A stretch of 64,000 nt of DNA from Actinomycetota bacterium (GCA_016703525.1 JADJBW010000002.1:186001-250000), one strand, 5' to 3'. Positions 54,841 through 63,163 are shown, numbered from the stretch's first letter. A program made the numbers and translations. The notes: generated by a model not told the origin, from the letters alone.

Positions 54841-56088
54841 TTAAGCGGGTGTCACACCCGCCCCGCGGAGCGCGGACAGCTCGTGTTCGTCGAGGCCGAG
54901 CCGTTCGCGGAGCACCTCGTCGGTGTGCTCTCCCACCCACGGCACCCGCGTTTCGGGTCCCTCTTGCAGGCGCGACATCTTGACGGGGTTGCCCGGGATG
55001 AGCACCGGCGTGTCGACGTCGTCGCTGCGCGGCATCTCGACGATCATGTGGCGAGCCTCGACATGCGGGTCGGCGATCACCTCGGGTGCCGTGTAGACGG
55101 GACCGGCGGGGATGCCGGCGCGGCCGATGGCGTCGCACACTTCGACTCGGGTGCGCCCGGCCGCCCAGGACTCGACGGCGGGCCGGATGACCGATTCGAG
55201 GTGTCGTCCCCACCCGGCGCGCGACGACAGCCGCTCGTCGGTCAGCCACCCGGGCACGCCGATGAGGTTGGCGAGGGCGGTGAACTGGTGCTCGCGCACC
55301 ACCTGCATCACGAACCAACCGTCCGCAGCCCGGAAGCTGCCCATCACTCCCGAGGGGTCGTCGGTCGGGCGTTGGCCGAGCGACCAGAGGTTCGGGACGA
55401 TGTCGGCCATGGACACCATCGCATCGAGCATCGCGATGTCCACGTGCTGGCCCGTTCCGGTGACGTCGCGATGGCGCAGCGCGGTCAGGATCCCGATCAC
55501 GGCGAACAGCCCAGAACCGATGTCGCCGAGACCGCCGGCAGGGATCACCCGAGGTGGCTCGTCGCCGCGGCGGGAGAAGTCGTACAGCCCCGACATCGCC
55601 TCGGGGACCATGGCGTAGGCGGGCCAATCCGCATAGGGCGAGTCGCCGAGGTTGCCGAAGCCGGACACCGACACGTACACCAGCGTCGGGTACCGCTCGG
55701 CGAGGTCGTCGTAGCCGAGCCCGAGGCGCGCCATCGTGCCCGCCTTGAAATTCTCGGCGACCACGTCAACCGTGCCCGCGAGTTCGACGAAGAGCTCGCG
55801 GCCACGCGCCGACTTGAGATCGAGTCCGACCGAACGCTTTCCGAGGTTGTTGCGCAGGAAGGTGGCCCCCACCGGCCGGCCCTCGGGGTCGGTCATGGCC
55901 GGAAGCGCGCCACGCCCCGAGTCGCCCGAAGTGGGGTGCTCGACCTTGATGATGTCGGCGCCGAGCCGGCCGAGCAGCTGGGTCGCGTACGGCAACGCCT
56001 GCATCTGCTCCGCAGCGAGGACCGTGATGCCGGCGAGCGGACGGGGCCACTCGGGGGGCTGCGGATTGGCGACGTCACCGAGTTTCAT
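54841..56088 (-). CDS. CaiB/BaiF family CoA-transferase
   Basis: This is a 415-residue family III CoA-transferase: LAGITVLAAEQMQALPYATQLLGRLGADIIKVEHPTSGDSGRG, RNNLGKRSVGLDLKSARGRELF, DVVAENFKAGTMARLGLGYDDL, YVSVSGFGNLGDSPYADWPAYAMVPEAMSGLYDF, and the C-terminal VPWVGEHTDEVLRERLGLDEHELSALRGAGV. ATG 56088 opens MKLGDVANPQPP. It is divergent from the HMG-CoA-synthase-like gene, with operator site 6 between them. One regulator could therefore control both directions. The substrate is unknown. Confidence 0.9.
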   Translation of the reverse strand: MKLGDVANPQPPEWPRPLAGITVLAAEQMQALPYATQLLGRLGADIIKVEHPTSGDSGRGALPAMTDPEGRPVGATFLRNNLGKRSVGLDLKSARGRELFVELAGTVDVVAENFKAGTMARLGLGYDDLAERYPTLVYVSVSGFGNLGDSPYADWPAYAMVPEAMSGLYDFSRRGDEPPRVIPAGGLGDIGSGLFAVIGILTALRHRDVTGTGQHVDIAMLDAMVSMADIVPNLWSLGQRPTDDPSGVMGSFRAADGWFVMQVVREHQFTALANLIGVPGWLTDERLSSRAGWGRHLESVIRPAVESWAAGRTRVEVCDAIGRAGIPAGPVYTAPEVIADPHVEARHMIVEMPRSDDVDTPVLIPGNPVKMSRLQEGPETRVPWVGEHTDEVLRERLGLDEHELSALRGAGVTPA

Positions 56089-56123
56089 CGGCGGCGAGAC
56101 TACCGCTGGGCCGTCCGGGAAGA

Positions 56124-56140
56124 TCTGACGACCCGTCAGA
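56124..56140. promoter_or_regulatory. Palindromic operator, site 6 of 6, in a divergent promoter region
   Basis: TCTGACGACCCGTCAGA lies 35 bp from the CoA-transferase ATG (minus strand) and 18 bp from the HMG-CoA-synthase-like ATG (plus strand). The arms TCTGACG and CGTCAGA are perfectly complementary around a three-base centre. Confidence 0.8.
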
Positions 56141-56158
56141 AACACCTACACTCCGTGC

Positions 56159-57586
56159 ATGCGAGGAATCATCAGTGCCGCGGGCTACGTGCCCTACTGG
56201 CGGCTCGACCGCGCCGCAATCGCGGCGTTCCATGGCGGCCGCGGTCGCGGCTCCCGCTCCGTGGCGTCGTTCGACGAAGACACCACCACGCTCGCCGTCG
56301 AGGCAGGTCGACTCGCGCTCGCGGCGTCGCCGCACCCGCCGTCGACCCTGTGGTTCGCCACCGCGGCGCCGACGTACCTCGAGAAGACGAACGCGACCGT
56401 TGTCCACGCGGCCCTCCGGCTTGATCCGTCGACGCTGGCGGTCGATGCGGGCGGGGCGGTGCGGTCGGGGATCGCGGCGCTGCGCAACGCGCTGCACTCA
56501 GCCGACCCGGCGACCCTCGTGGTGACCTCCGACATCCGTGGCGGTCTCGCGAACTCGCCGGACGAGTCGGCCGGCGGCGATGCCGGCGCCGCCATCGTGG
56601 CCGGCTCGGGCGACGCCGAGACGCTTGTGGCCGAATACCTCGGCGGGGCCTCGGCCACTCGCGAGTTCCTCGATCGCTGGCGGGCGCCCGGCGACGTGCG
56701 CACCAAGCAGTGGGAGGAGCGGTTTGGCGAGACACAGCTCGTCGCGCTCGGCCAGAAGGCGTGGGCCGCCGCTCTCGCGAACGTCGGCCTCGATGCAGCC
56801 TCGGTCGATGCCGTGCTCGTGGCCGGCCCGCACGGGCGCGCCGTCAACTCGTTCCTGAAGAAGCTCGGTCGACCCAACGCCGTGACGCTCGGCGACACCG
56901 TCGGCAACACCGGCACGGCCGAGGCTGCACTGCTGCTCGCCGCGTATCTCGAAACTGCAGCTCCGGGTCAGACCGTGGCGCTGATCGGCCTGTGCGACGG
57001 AGCCGACGTGCTCGTGTTCCGCACCACCGAGGGCGTCGAGGCTCGTCGGCCCCAACGTCGGATCGTCGACCAGATCGAGGCCGGAAACGCCTCGTTGCCG
57101 TACGCCAAGTTCCTGTCGTGGCGTGGGGTGATGCCGATCAATCCCCCGAATCGCCCCGAGCCAGCGCGCTCGTCGGCATCTGCCGCCGGTCGCAGCATCG
57201 ACTGGAAGTTCGGTTTCGTCGGCTCGGTCGACCGTTCGACCGGCGCTGTGCACATGCCCCCGGCGCGCGTGAGCTTCGTGGGCGGCGCCGTCGACGAGAT
57301 GGACCCGCTCCCCATGGCCGAAGCCACGGGCACGATCGTGACCTTCACCGTCGATCGGCTCGCGTATTCGCCGAGCCCGCCCGTGATCTTCGCAGTGGTC
57401 GACTTCGACGGCGGCGGTCGGCTCCCCGTTGAGGTGTGCGACGTGACCGCCGAGGACATCACCGTCGGCGGGCGGGTCGAGATGACGTTCCGTCGGCTGA
57501 ACACCGCCGACGGCATCGCCAACTACTTCTGGAAGGCGCGCCCGATTCGTGGCGCCGCATCTTCCGCAGCGAACGAGGAGGGCTGA
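56159..57586 (+). CDS. HMG-CoA-synthase/KAS-III-like protein fused to DUF35 OB-fold
   Basis: This is a 475-residue fusion. Residues ~1-330 have a thiolase-superfamily fold like HMG-CoA synthase: MRGIISAAGYVPYWRLDR, SVASFDEDTTTLAVEAGRLAL, and GNTGTAEAALLLAAYLETAAPGQTVALIGLCDGADVLVFR. The usual catalytic Cys region reads VDAGGAVRSGIAAL with no Cys, so condensing activity may be absent. Residues ~385-460 form a DUF35-type OB-fold (GTIVTFTVDRLAYSPSPPVIFAVVDFDGGGRLPVEV). The CxxC zinc ribbon typical of DUF35 is not seen. Such pairs with a thiolase resemble the Ltp2/DUF35 and archaeal thiolase/HMGS/DUF35 complexes. The thiolase start follows its stop by one base. Confidence 0.85.
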   Translation: MRGIISAAGYVPYWRLDRAAIAAFHGGRGRGSRSVASFDEDTTTLAVEAGRLALAASPHPPSTLWFATAAPTYLEKTNATVVHAALRLDPSTLAVDAGGAVRSGIAALRNALHSADPATLVVTSDIRGGLANSPDESAGGDAGAAIVAGSGDAETLVAEYLGGASATREFLDRWRAPGDVRTKQWEERFGETQLVALGQKAWAAALANVGLDAASVDAVLVAGPHGRAVNSFLKKLGRPNAVTLGDTVGNTGTAEAALLLAAYLETAAPGQTVALIGLCDGADVLVFRTTEGVEARRPQRRIVDQIEAGNASLPYAKFLSWRGVMPINPPNRPEPARSSASAAGRSIDWKFGFVGSVDRSTGAVHMPPARVSFVGGAVDEMDPLPMAEATGTIVTFTVDRLAYSPSPPVIFAVVDFDGGGRLPVEVCDVTAEDITVGGRVEMTFRRLNTADGIANYFWKARPIRGAASSAANEEG

Positions 57587-57587
57587 G

Positions 57588-58781
57588 ATGGGCTCGCATG
57601 GGATTCGGGATCGCGTCGCGATCATCGGCATGGGGTGCACGCCGTTCAAGGAGCACTGGGATCGCGGCACCGACGATCTGCTCGTCGACGCCGCGGGCGA
57701 CACCTTCGCTTCGGCGGGCGTGAGCAAGGGCGACATCGACGCCTATTGGTTCGGCACCGCGCAGTCGGCCATGTCGGGCGTGCCGCTCGCCGCGGCGCTC
57801 AAGCTCGAGAACAAGCCGGTCAGCCGCGTCGAGAACTTCTGCGCCACCGGCTCCGAAGCGCTTCGCCAGGCCTGCTACGCCGTCGCCTCGGGCGCGTACG
57901 ACACCGCCATGGCGATCGGCGTAGAGAAGGTCAAGGACTCGGGCTTCCAAGGCCTCAACGCCTTCCCGATCCCGAACGACGGCACGAACCGAACGCTCAC
58001 GGCAGCGGCGATGTTCAGCCTGGTGCTCCCCGCGTACGCCGAGAAGTACGGGGTCGACCCCGACGCGTTGCGCCGCACGGTCGCCCGCATCGCGTCGAAG
58101 AACCACGCCAACGGCGCGCACAATCCCCGAGCGCAGTTCCGTCGCGAGATGGACGTCGACGCGATCTGCGCGATGCCCTCCGTCGCCGGGCGGTTGTCGG
58201 TCATGGACTGTGCCGGTGTCGCCGACGGATCGGCCGCCGCGATCGTGTGCCGCGCCGAGGATTCACATCGCTACACCGACAAGCCGCTGTACGTGAAGGC
58301 GCTGTCGTTCGTGGCGGGCAACGGCTCGGGTGTGCTCGACCCGTCGTACGACTACACGACCTTCCGTGAGTGCGAGGCTGCAGCGCGCGACGCCTACGCC
58401 CAGGCAGGCATCACCGACCCGCGTCGCGAACTCGCGATGGCCGAGGTGCACGATTGCTTCACGCCGACCGAGCTCGTCCTCATGGAGGACCTCGGGTTCT
58501 CCGCTCGGGGCGAGGGGTGGCGCGATGTCGAGGCGGGCGTGTTCGACCTGGCCGGCGACCTGCCCGTCAATCCCGACGGTGGCCTCAAGAGCTTCGGTCA
58601 CCCCGTCAGAGCCTCCGGGCTCCGGATGCTGTTCGAGGCGTGGCTCCAGCTGCGCGGCGAGGCGCCCGAGGACCGACGCATCACCACCGCCGATCGCGGG
58701 CTCGCCCTCACCCACAACCTGGGCGGGTACCCCGGCGAGATGGTGAGCTTCGTCGGCATCTTCGGTAACGCGCTGGGCTGA
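57588..58781 (+). CDS. Thiolase-family protein (acetyl-CoA acetyltransferase/SCP-x-like)
   Basis: This is a 397-residue thiolase-superfamily enzyme: RVAIIGMGCTPFKEHWDRGTDDLLVDAA, the nucleophile region VENFCATGSEALRQACYAVASG with Cys in FCATGS, GVADGSAAAIVCRAED, MAEVHDCFTPTELVLMEDLGF, and SFGHPVRASGLRML with the catalytic His in the GHP motif. The C-terminal THNLGGYPGEMVSFVGIFG replaces the classic CxG, as in SCP-x/Ltp-type aldolases and thiolases. It lies one base after the HMGS-like/OB-fold gene, so the two products probably form a complex acting on a beta-keto or beta-hydroxy acyl-CoA. Its 3' end faces array 2. Confidence 0.9.
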   Translation: MGSHGIRDRVAIIGMGCTPFKEHWDRGTDDLLVDAAGDTFASAGVSKGDIDAYWFGTAQSAMSGVPLAAALKLENKPVSRVENFCATGSEALRQACYAVASGAYDTAMAIGVEKVKDSGFQGLNAFPIPNDGTNRTLTAAAMFSLVLPAYAEKYGVDPDALRRTVARIASKNHANGAHNPRAQFRREMDVDAICAMPSVAGRLSVMDCAGVADGSAAAIVCRAEDSHRYTDKPLYVKALSFVAGNGSGVLDPSYDYTTFRECEAAARDAYAQAGITDPRRELAMAEVHDCFTPTELVLMEDLGFSARGEGWRDVEAGVFDLAGDLPVNPDGGLKSFGHPVRASGLRMLFEAWLQLRGEAPEDRRITTADRGLALTHNLGGYPGEMVSFVGIFGNALG

Positions 58782-58830
58782 CCCGGGCCGGCCCGCCGGC
58801 GGAGCACGGTCGGCGGAGCGCCATCCCGAT

Positions 58831-59094
58831 CTCCACGGATCAACTGTGGAGAATGTGGGCGGGCCGGGCGCCAGGTATCTCCACGGATCAACTGTGGAGA
58901 ATGTGGGCGAGCCGGGCACCAGGTATCTCCACGGATCAACTGTGGAGAATGTGGGCGGCGGGCCGGGCGCCGGGTATCTCCACGGATCAACTGTGGAGAA
59001 TGTGGGCGAGCCGGGCGCCGGGTATCTCCACGGATCAACTGTGGAGAATGTGGGCGAGCCGGGCATCAGGTTTCTCCACGGATCAACGGTGGAG
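58831..59094. repeat. Array 2 of the 21-bp hairpin element (six copies, 48-bp period)
   Basis: Copies lie at 58831-58851, 58879-58899, 58927-58947, 58978-58998, 59026-59046 and 59074-59094. Each reads CTCCAC, GGATCAACT (last copy GGATCAACG), GTGGAG, giving a six-base-pair stem with a nine-base loop. Spacers of 27 bp (one of 30) begin AATGTGGGCG and end GGTAT or GGTTT, so the whole is a 48-bp tandem array. The 21-bp element is the exact reverse complement of the AGTTGATCC copies in array 1. The array fills the 346-bp gap between the thiolase stop and the convergent K+ channel gene; no gene is supported in this gap. Confidence 0.93.
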
Positions 59095-59127
59095 AGGGAG
59101 ACGCGGTCCGGTCGAGAAGGTGGCCGA

Positions 59128-60111
59128 TCAGGCGAGCTCCTTGGTGAGCGCGTCAAGCTGATCGGCGGTGCCCACGGCGATCAGCACCTCGCCCGGGGTG
59201 AGTCGAGTGTCGGGCGGCGGGTTCGTGCGGAAGGTGCCGTCGTGCTCGCGCACGGCCAGCACGAGCGCACCCGTCGCCTCGCGCAGCCGCGACTCCCGCA
59301 ACGTCGCCCCGGTGTGAGGACTCGCGGCGCCGACCACGACCTCGGCGAGGCGGAACTCGAGCGTGCCGTCGTGCATCACCACATCGAGGAACTCGGCGAC
59401 ATGGGGATGCACCACGAACGCCGCCATGCGCGCCCCGCCGATGCGTTGCGGGTTGACCACGCGGTCGGCTCCGGCGCGCCGCATCTTGGGTTCGTTGGCC
59501 TCGGACCGGACCCGGGCGACGATGAACAGTTCGGGGCGCAACGCCCGGGCGCTCACCACGATGAACAGGTTGTCGGCATCGGCCTCGACCGCGGCAACCA
59601 CGGCCCGAGCCCGGGCCACCCCGGCGGCGTCGAGCACGTCGTCGTCGGTGGCATCGCCCACCACGTATGGATGCGGGCACGAGGCGAGACGCTCAGCGTC
59701 GCGGTCGATGACCACGATCGGCTCGCCGACGCCGGCGGAGTACTGCGCGATCGTGCGGCCGACGCGCCCCCAACCGCAGATGATGGTGTGGCCGTTGAGC
59801 GATGCAAGCTCGCGTTCCATCCGTCTCCTTCCCAACACCGCGAGAACGCGGCCCTCGACGATCGCCTCCAGCACGACGCCGAACGCGTACAGCACGGTTC
59901 CGACCCCGCACAGGATGAGGGCCATTGTGAAGAACTGCTCGGCCGGGCCGAACGGCTCGACCTCGCGGAAACCGACCGTCGTCACCGTCGTCACCGTTTG
60001 ATACAGCGCATCGACCCAGCCGAACCCGAATGCCACGTAGCCGACGGTTCCGGCCGCGATGACCGCGACGACCGCCGCAGCGGCGATCCTGAGGCGATGC
60101 ACCGTGCTCAT
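59128..60111 (-). CDS. Potassium channel protein with TrkA-N/TrkA-C (RCK) domains
   Basis: This is a 327-residue two-helix potassium channel subunit. It has TM1 (IAAAAVVAVIAAGTVGYVAF), a pore helix with selectivity filter TVTTVTTVGF, and TM2 (FFTMALILCGVGTVLYAFGVVLEAI). The RCK/TrkA-N domain begins HTIICGWGRVGRTIAQYSA (Rossmann Gly motif), followed by VVIDRDAERL and VVGDATDDDVLDAAGV. A TrkA-C domain (~245-320, TGATLRESRLREATGALVLAVR) follows. The length matches MthK-type channels. It should conduct K+ under nucleotide or ligand control. ATG 60111 overlaps the stop of the upstream DUF2332 gene by 4 bp. Confidence 0.92.
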   Translation of the reverse strand: MSTVHRLRIAAAAVVAVIAAGTVGYVAFGFGWVDALYQTVTTVTTVGFREVEPFGPAEQFFTMALILCGVGTVLYAFGVVLEAIVEGRVLAVLGRRRMERELASLNGHTIICGWGRVGRTIAQYSAGVGEPIVVIDRDAERLASCPHPYVVGDATDDDVLDAAGVARARAVVAAVEADADNLFIVVSARALRPELFIVARVRSEANEPKMRRAGADRVVNPQRIGGARMAAFVVHPHVAEFLDVVMHDGTLEFRLAEVVVGAASPHTGATLRESRLREATGALVLAVREHDGTFRTNPPPDTRLTPGEVLIAVGTADQLDALTKELA

Positions 60112-61232
60112 GCGGGCGGCGACCCATCGAGCCACTCCAGCCAGCGCAGATGGGGATGGCACCGGGCGACAAGCTGCTCGTCGACGTGCCCGCCGCGCCA
60201 GCGCACCCGATGAACCAACGTGTCGTTGCGCCACGCGTCGACCGTGCGGAGGCCGGGGACCACGCCGGCGCCCTCGGCGCTGAGCCACGTGAGGTCGCGC
60301 CGTTCGCCGATGGCATCGAGCGCCGCGCGCAGTGCGACACGATCGTCGCGGCGCAGGTAGGTGAGCACCCACGACGTGACGATCACCAGGTGCGCGTCGT
60401 CGGGCGCGGCCGCGGCGGCTGCGGAGATCGAGCCGACCGCATCGCCCCGGATCACCGGCGGAGTCGCTTCGAGGGCTGACGCGGCGGCGGCGACGTAGCG
60501 GGCGTGGCGTTCGGGCTGCTCAGGCCAGATGCATGCCTGGAGCCAGTCGCGCTTGTCGGCGTCGGCCAGGTCGATCGGCTCCCGGTCGATGCCGAGCCGC
60601 CACACGGGTTGCGGTGCGTCGGCCGGTAGGTCGCGCACGCCGGAGAGCGCACAGCCGAGCCGCACGGACGACGCGCGGTCACCTCGGAGAAGTCCGTCGC
60701 CGAAGTCGTAGGAGTAGCGCTCCACCATCAGGTTGAGCCCCGCCGACGCACCCACCTCGATCACCGCGAGCTGGGCGTTCGCGGCGCGCTGCTCCTCGTG
60801 CCACGCGACGAACCACAGGCACGAGCGGTTGACCTCGTTCGTCTGCGTCGATCGGGTCGACACCAGCTCGGCGATCTCGTCGGCGTGACGCTCGATGAAC
60901 TCGGCGAGGGCGCTCGCCAGCGCGTCGTCGGGGGGTCGCGGCGTCGACGACGCGGTCGGGAAGTACGCGGCGAGCCGGGCGTCGGGATCGCGGCGCACCA
61001 GTAGATGCACGGCGGCGAGCAGGATGTTCGGCCGCCACTGGCCGGGGCGTGCGTCGAGCACCACCGAGAGCAGGCCGGGATGCTCGGCGACGATCAGGCA
61101 AAGGGCCCGGTAGAGCGGGAGATCCGGGCACTCCACCTCGGCGAAGCGACGAAACCAGTCCGCCAGGCGGTCGGCGTGAGACGTGCCCGCGGCGGCCCCA
61201 TCGGCATCGGGAGAATCTCGGCGCGGGGTCAT
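60108..61232 (-). CDS. DUF2332 family protein
   Basis: This is a 374-residue DUF2332 protein, a family frequent in Actinobacteria. Family-type segments are ADWFRRFAEVECPDLPLYRALCLIVAEHPGLLSVV, PNILLAAVHLLVRRDPDARLAAYFPT, QTNEVNRSCLW, and AVIEVGASAGLNLMVERYSYDFG, the last resembling a methyltransferase-like Gly motif. LVIVTSWVLTYLRRDDRVAL and HLRWLEWLDG follow near the C-terminus. Function is unknown; an SAM-binding fold is possible. It is coupled to the K+ channel gene by a 4-bp overlap and is divergent from the LLM gene at 61321. Confidence 0.88.
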   Translation of the reverse strand: MTPRRDSPDADGAAAGTSHADRLADWFRRFAEVECPDLPLYRALCLIVAEHPGLLSVVLDARPGQWRPNILLAAVHLLVRRDPDARLAAYFPTASSTPRPPDDALASALAEFIERHADEIAELVSTRSTQTNEVNRSCLWFVAWHEEQRAANAQLAVIEVGASAGLNLMVERYSYDFGDGLLRGDRASSVRLGCALSGVRDLPADAPQPVWRLGIDREPIDLADADKRDWLQACIWPEQPERHARYVAAAASALEATPPVIRGDAVGSISAAAAAAPDDAHLVIVTSWVLTYLRRDDRVALRAALDAIGERRDLTWLSAEGAGVVPGLRTVDAWRNDTLVHRVRWRGGHVDEQLVARCHPHLRWLEWLDGSPPA

Positions 61233-61320
61233 CGTCGGCCACGTTGGCACACACCGTGGCCCTCTCGCCACGATGCTGACCACGGGTCGGTCTTCGCGCT
61301 GTCGGTCTAGGGTCTCGACC

Positions 61321-62229
61321 ATGCTCGTCGGCATTCTTCCGCCCTATCGCTCGGGGATCGCGTCCGACGCCGAGTCGATGGTTCGCTTCGCCCGCCATGC
61401 CGAGGCCTGCGGTTTCGAGTCGATCTACACGGTCGAACACGTCGTCGTGGCGGCGGGCTACACGACCAGGTATCCGTACTCCGACACGGGCCGCATGCCG
61501 CTGCCCGAGGACTGCGAGCTTCCCGACCCGCTCGAACTCCTCGCGTACCTGGCGGCCTCGACCACCACCCTTCGGCTGGGCACCGGCGTGTTGATCGGCC
61601 CGCACCACCATCCCCTCGTGCTCGCCAAGCGGCTCGCGACGCTCGACCGGCTGTCGGGCGGCCGCCTGCAGGCGGGGCTCGGCGTCGGGTGGATGCGCGA
61701 GGAACTGGAGGCCACCGGGGTGGACCCCTCCACGCGGGGCCGCCGCCTCGACGACCTGATCCCGGCGATGCGCGCCGTGTGGCGTGACGAGGTAGCGACG
61801 CACCACGGCGACTTCTTCCGGTTCGACGATGTGCGGTCGCACCCGAAGCCGGCGCAGCGCTGCGGCGGCGTCGCGGGCGTTCCGATCCACATCGGCGGGC
61901 ACAGCCGGGCCGCCGCCCAGCGGGCGGGTCGCCTTGGGGACGGCTATCAGCCGATCGGGCTCGCCCCCGACCTGCTGGCGGTGCGGCTGGCGGAGATGCG
62001 CTCGGCGGCGGATGGTGCCGGACGCGATCCGGCGTCGATCGAGGTGACGCTCGGCTGCGCGCTCGGCGACCTCACGACCGAGCGCATCGAAGCCTTGCGG
62101 CGTGCCGGAGCGCATCGCGTGCTCGTCGGAACCGGCGGTGAGGACCTCGGTGCACTGTTGGACTCGATGGCCCGGGGCGCCGACGCCGTCGGGCTGAGCG
62201 CGCCCGATTCGGGCGGGGGTGGGAGATGA
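61321..62229 (+). CDS. LLM-class F420-dependent oxidoreductase
   Basis: This is a 302-residue luciferase-like oxidoreductase. The opening MLVGILPPYRSGIASDAESMVRFARHAEACGFESIYTVEHVV, TTLRLGTGVLIGPHHHPLVLAKRLATLDRLSGGRLQAGLGVGWMREELEATG and VPIHIGGHSRAAAQRAGRLGDGYQP are all characteristic of F420-dependent family members (TIGR03619-like). The ATG at 61321 is chosen because the first beta-strand starts there. Its stop overlaps the next LLM gene's start (ATGA), so the two are coupled and may form a heteromer or act in one pathway. Confidence 0.88.
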   Translation: MLVGILPPYRSGIASDAESMVRFARHAEACGFESIYTVEHVVVAAGYTTRYPYSDTGRMPLPEDCELPDPLELLAYLAASTTTLRLGTGVLIGPHHHPLVLAKRLATLDRLSGGRLQAGLGVGWMREELEATGVDPSTRGRRLDDLIPAMRAVWRDEVATHHGDFFRFDDVRSHPKPAQRCGGVAGVPIHIGGHSRAAAQRAGRLGDGYQPIGLAPDLLAVRLAEMRSAADGAGRDPASIEVTLGCALGDLTTERIEALRRAGAHRVLVGTGGEDLGALLDSMARGADAVGLSAPDSGGGGR

Positions 62230-63149
62230 CCGCACTGTTGGGGCCGGGGGAGCGCATGTGGGGCATGCAGCTCCCCATCCAGTCGCAGAGCACGATCTTC
62301 GTGGCACCGTGGGAGACCGAGGCGGGTCCGAGCGAACTGCTCGCCGTGGCGCAGGCGGCGGATCGTGCCGGCGCCGGCTACGTGGCGGTGTGCGACCACG
62401 CCGCCATCCCGGCCGAGGCAGCGGAGACGATGGGTGCGGTCTGGTACGACACGGTTGCGACGCTCGCGTGGCTGGGCGCCCAGACCGAGCGCGTGCACCT
62501 GTTGAGCCACGTGTACGTCGTGCCGTACCGGTCGCCGCTCCTCACGGCCAAGGCCTTTGCGACGCTCGACCTGCTCACCGGAGGGCGCGCGATCCTCGGG
62601 GTGGGCGCCGGTCACGTCGAGGGTGAGTTCGACCTGATCGGGGCCGACTTCGCGTCGCGGGGGCGAGCGGTCGACGACGCGCTCCGGGTGCTGCGCGAGG
62701 TGTTCGAGACCGGCGCCCACGGCGGCGCCCTCGTGGAGCCCCGTGCGTCACGGGCGAGCGGACCGCCGATTTGGGTCGGTGGCTCGTCGCCGCCGGCGAT
62801 CCGCCGAGCCGCAACCGCGGATGGGTGGCTTCCGCAAGGTCCGCCCAAGATGGGCATGCGTGCAGCGATCGAGTGCATCCGTGCCGAGCGCGAACGGGCG
62901 ATGGGAGGCGGCTCGGCGATCGATCTCGGCATCAACTGCGAGCCGGTCCATGTGGGCGACCCCACCTGGGACCTGCCGCCGTACGCGCTCTCGGGAGAGC
63001 CGGGAGCGATCGCCGGGCGGCTCGCTCGCTACGCGGCGCTCGGTGTCAACCAGTGGCAGGTCCGGCTGCTCGCTCGCTCGGCGGATGAGTTGGTCGAGCA
63101 GGTCGAGCGGTTCGGCGCAGAGGTCTGGCCGCTGGTGGAGGGAGCGTGA
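62226..63149 (+). CDS. LLM-class F420-dependent oxidoreductase
   Basis: This is a 307-residue luciferase-like protein, more divergent than its neighbour: MQLPIQSQSTIFVAPWETEAGPSELLAVAQAADRAGAGYVAVCDHAAIP, RVHLLSHVYVVPYRSPLLTAKAFATLDLLTGGRAILGVGAGHVEGEFDLIG and GPPIWVGGSSPPAIRRAATADGWLPQGPP. The barrel core is complete. It overlaps the preceding LLM stop by four bases. The substrate is unknown. It is the fourth LLM protein in the window and the last gene of its unit, convergent with the cNMP-binding protein. Confidence 0.87.
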   Translation: MTALLGPGERMWGMQLPIQSQSTIFVAPWETEAGPSELLAVAQAADRAGAGYVAVCDHAAIPAEAAETMGAVWYDTVATLAWLGAQTERVHLLSHVYVVPYRSPLLTAKAFATLDLLTGGRAILGVGAGHVEGEFDLIGADFASRGRAVDDALRVLREVFETGAHGGALVEPRASRASGPPIWVGGSSPPAIRRAATADGWLPQGPPKMGMRAAIECIRAERERAMGGGSAIDLGINCEPVHVGDPTWDLPPYALSGEPGAIAGRLARYAALGVNQWQVRLLARSADELVEQVERFGAEVWPLVEGA

Positions 63150-63163
63150 GCGCCGCGATCACC

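Noticed and set aside
58831..59094. Regular 48-bp repeats resembling a CRISPR array
   Set aside because: The 27-bp spacers are near-identical rather than unique, there are no cas genes, and the 21-bp unit recurs inverted in array 1.
58263..59156. Minus-strand frame with repeated FSTVDPWR peptide, and the matching plus-strand frame with repeated YLHGSTVENVG
   Set aside because: Both arise because the 48-bp hairpin array is a multiple of three and stop-free. They overlap the thiolase and K+ channel genes and contain no domain.
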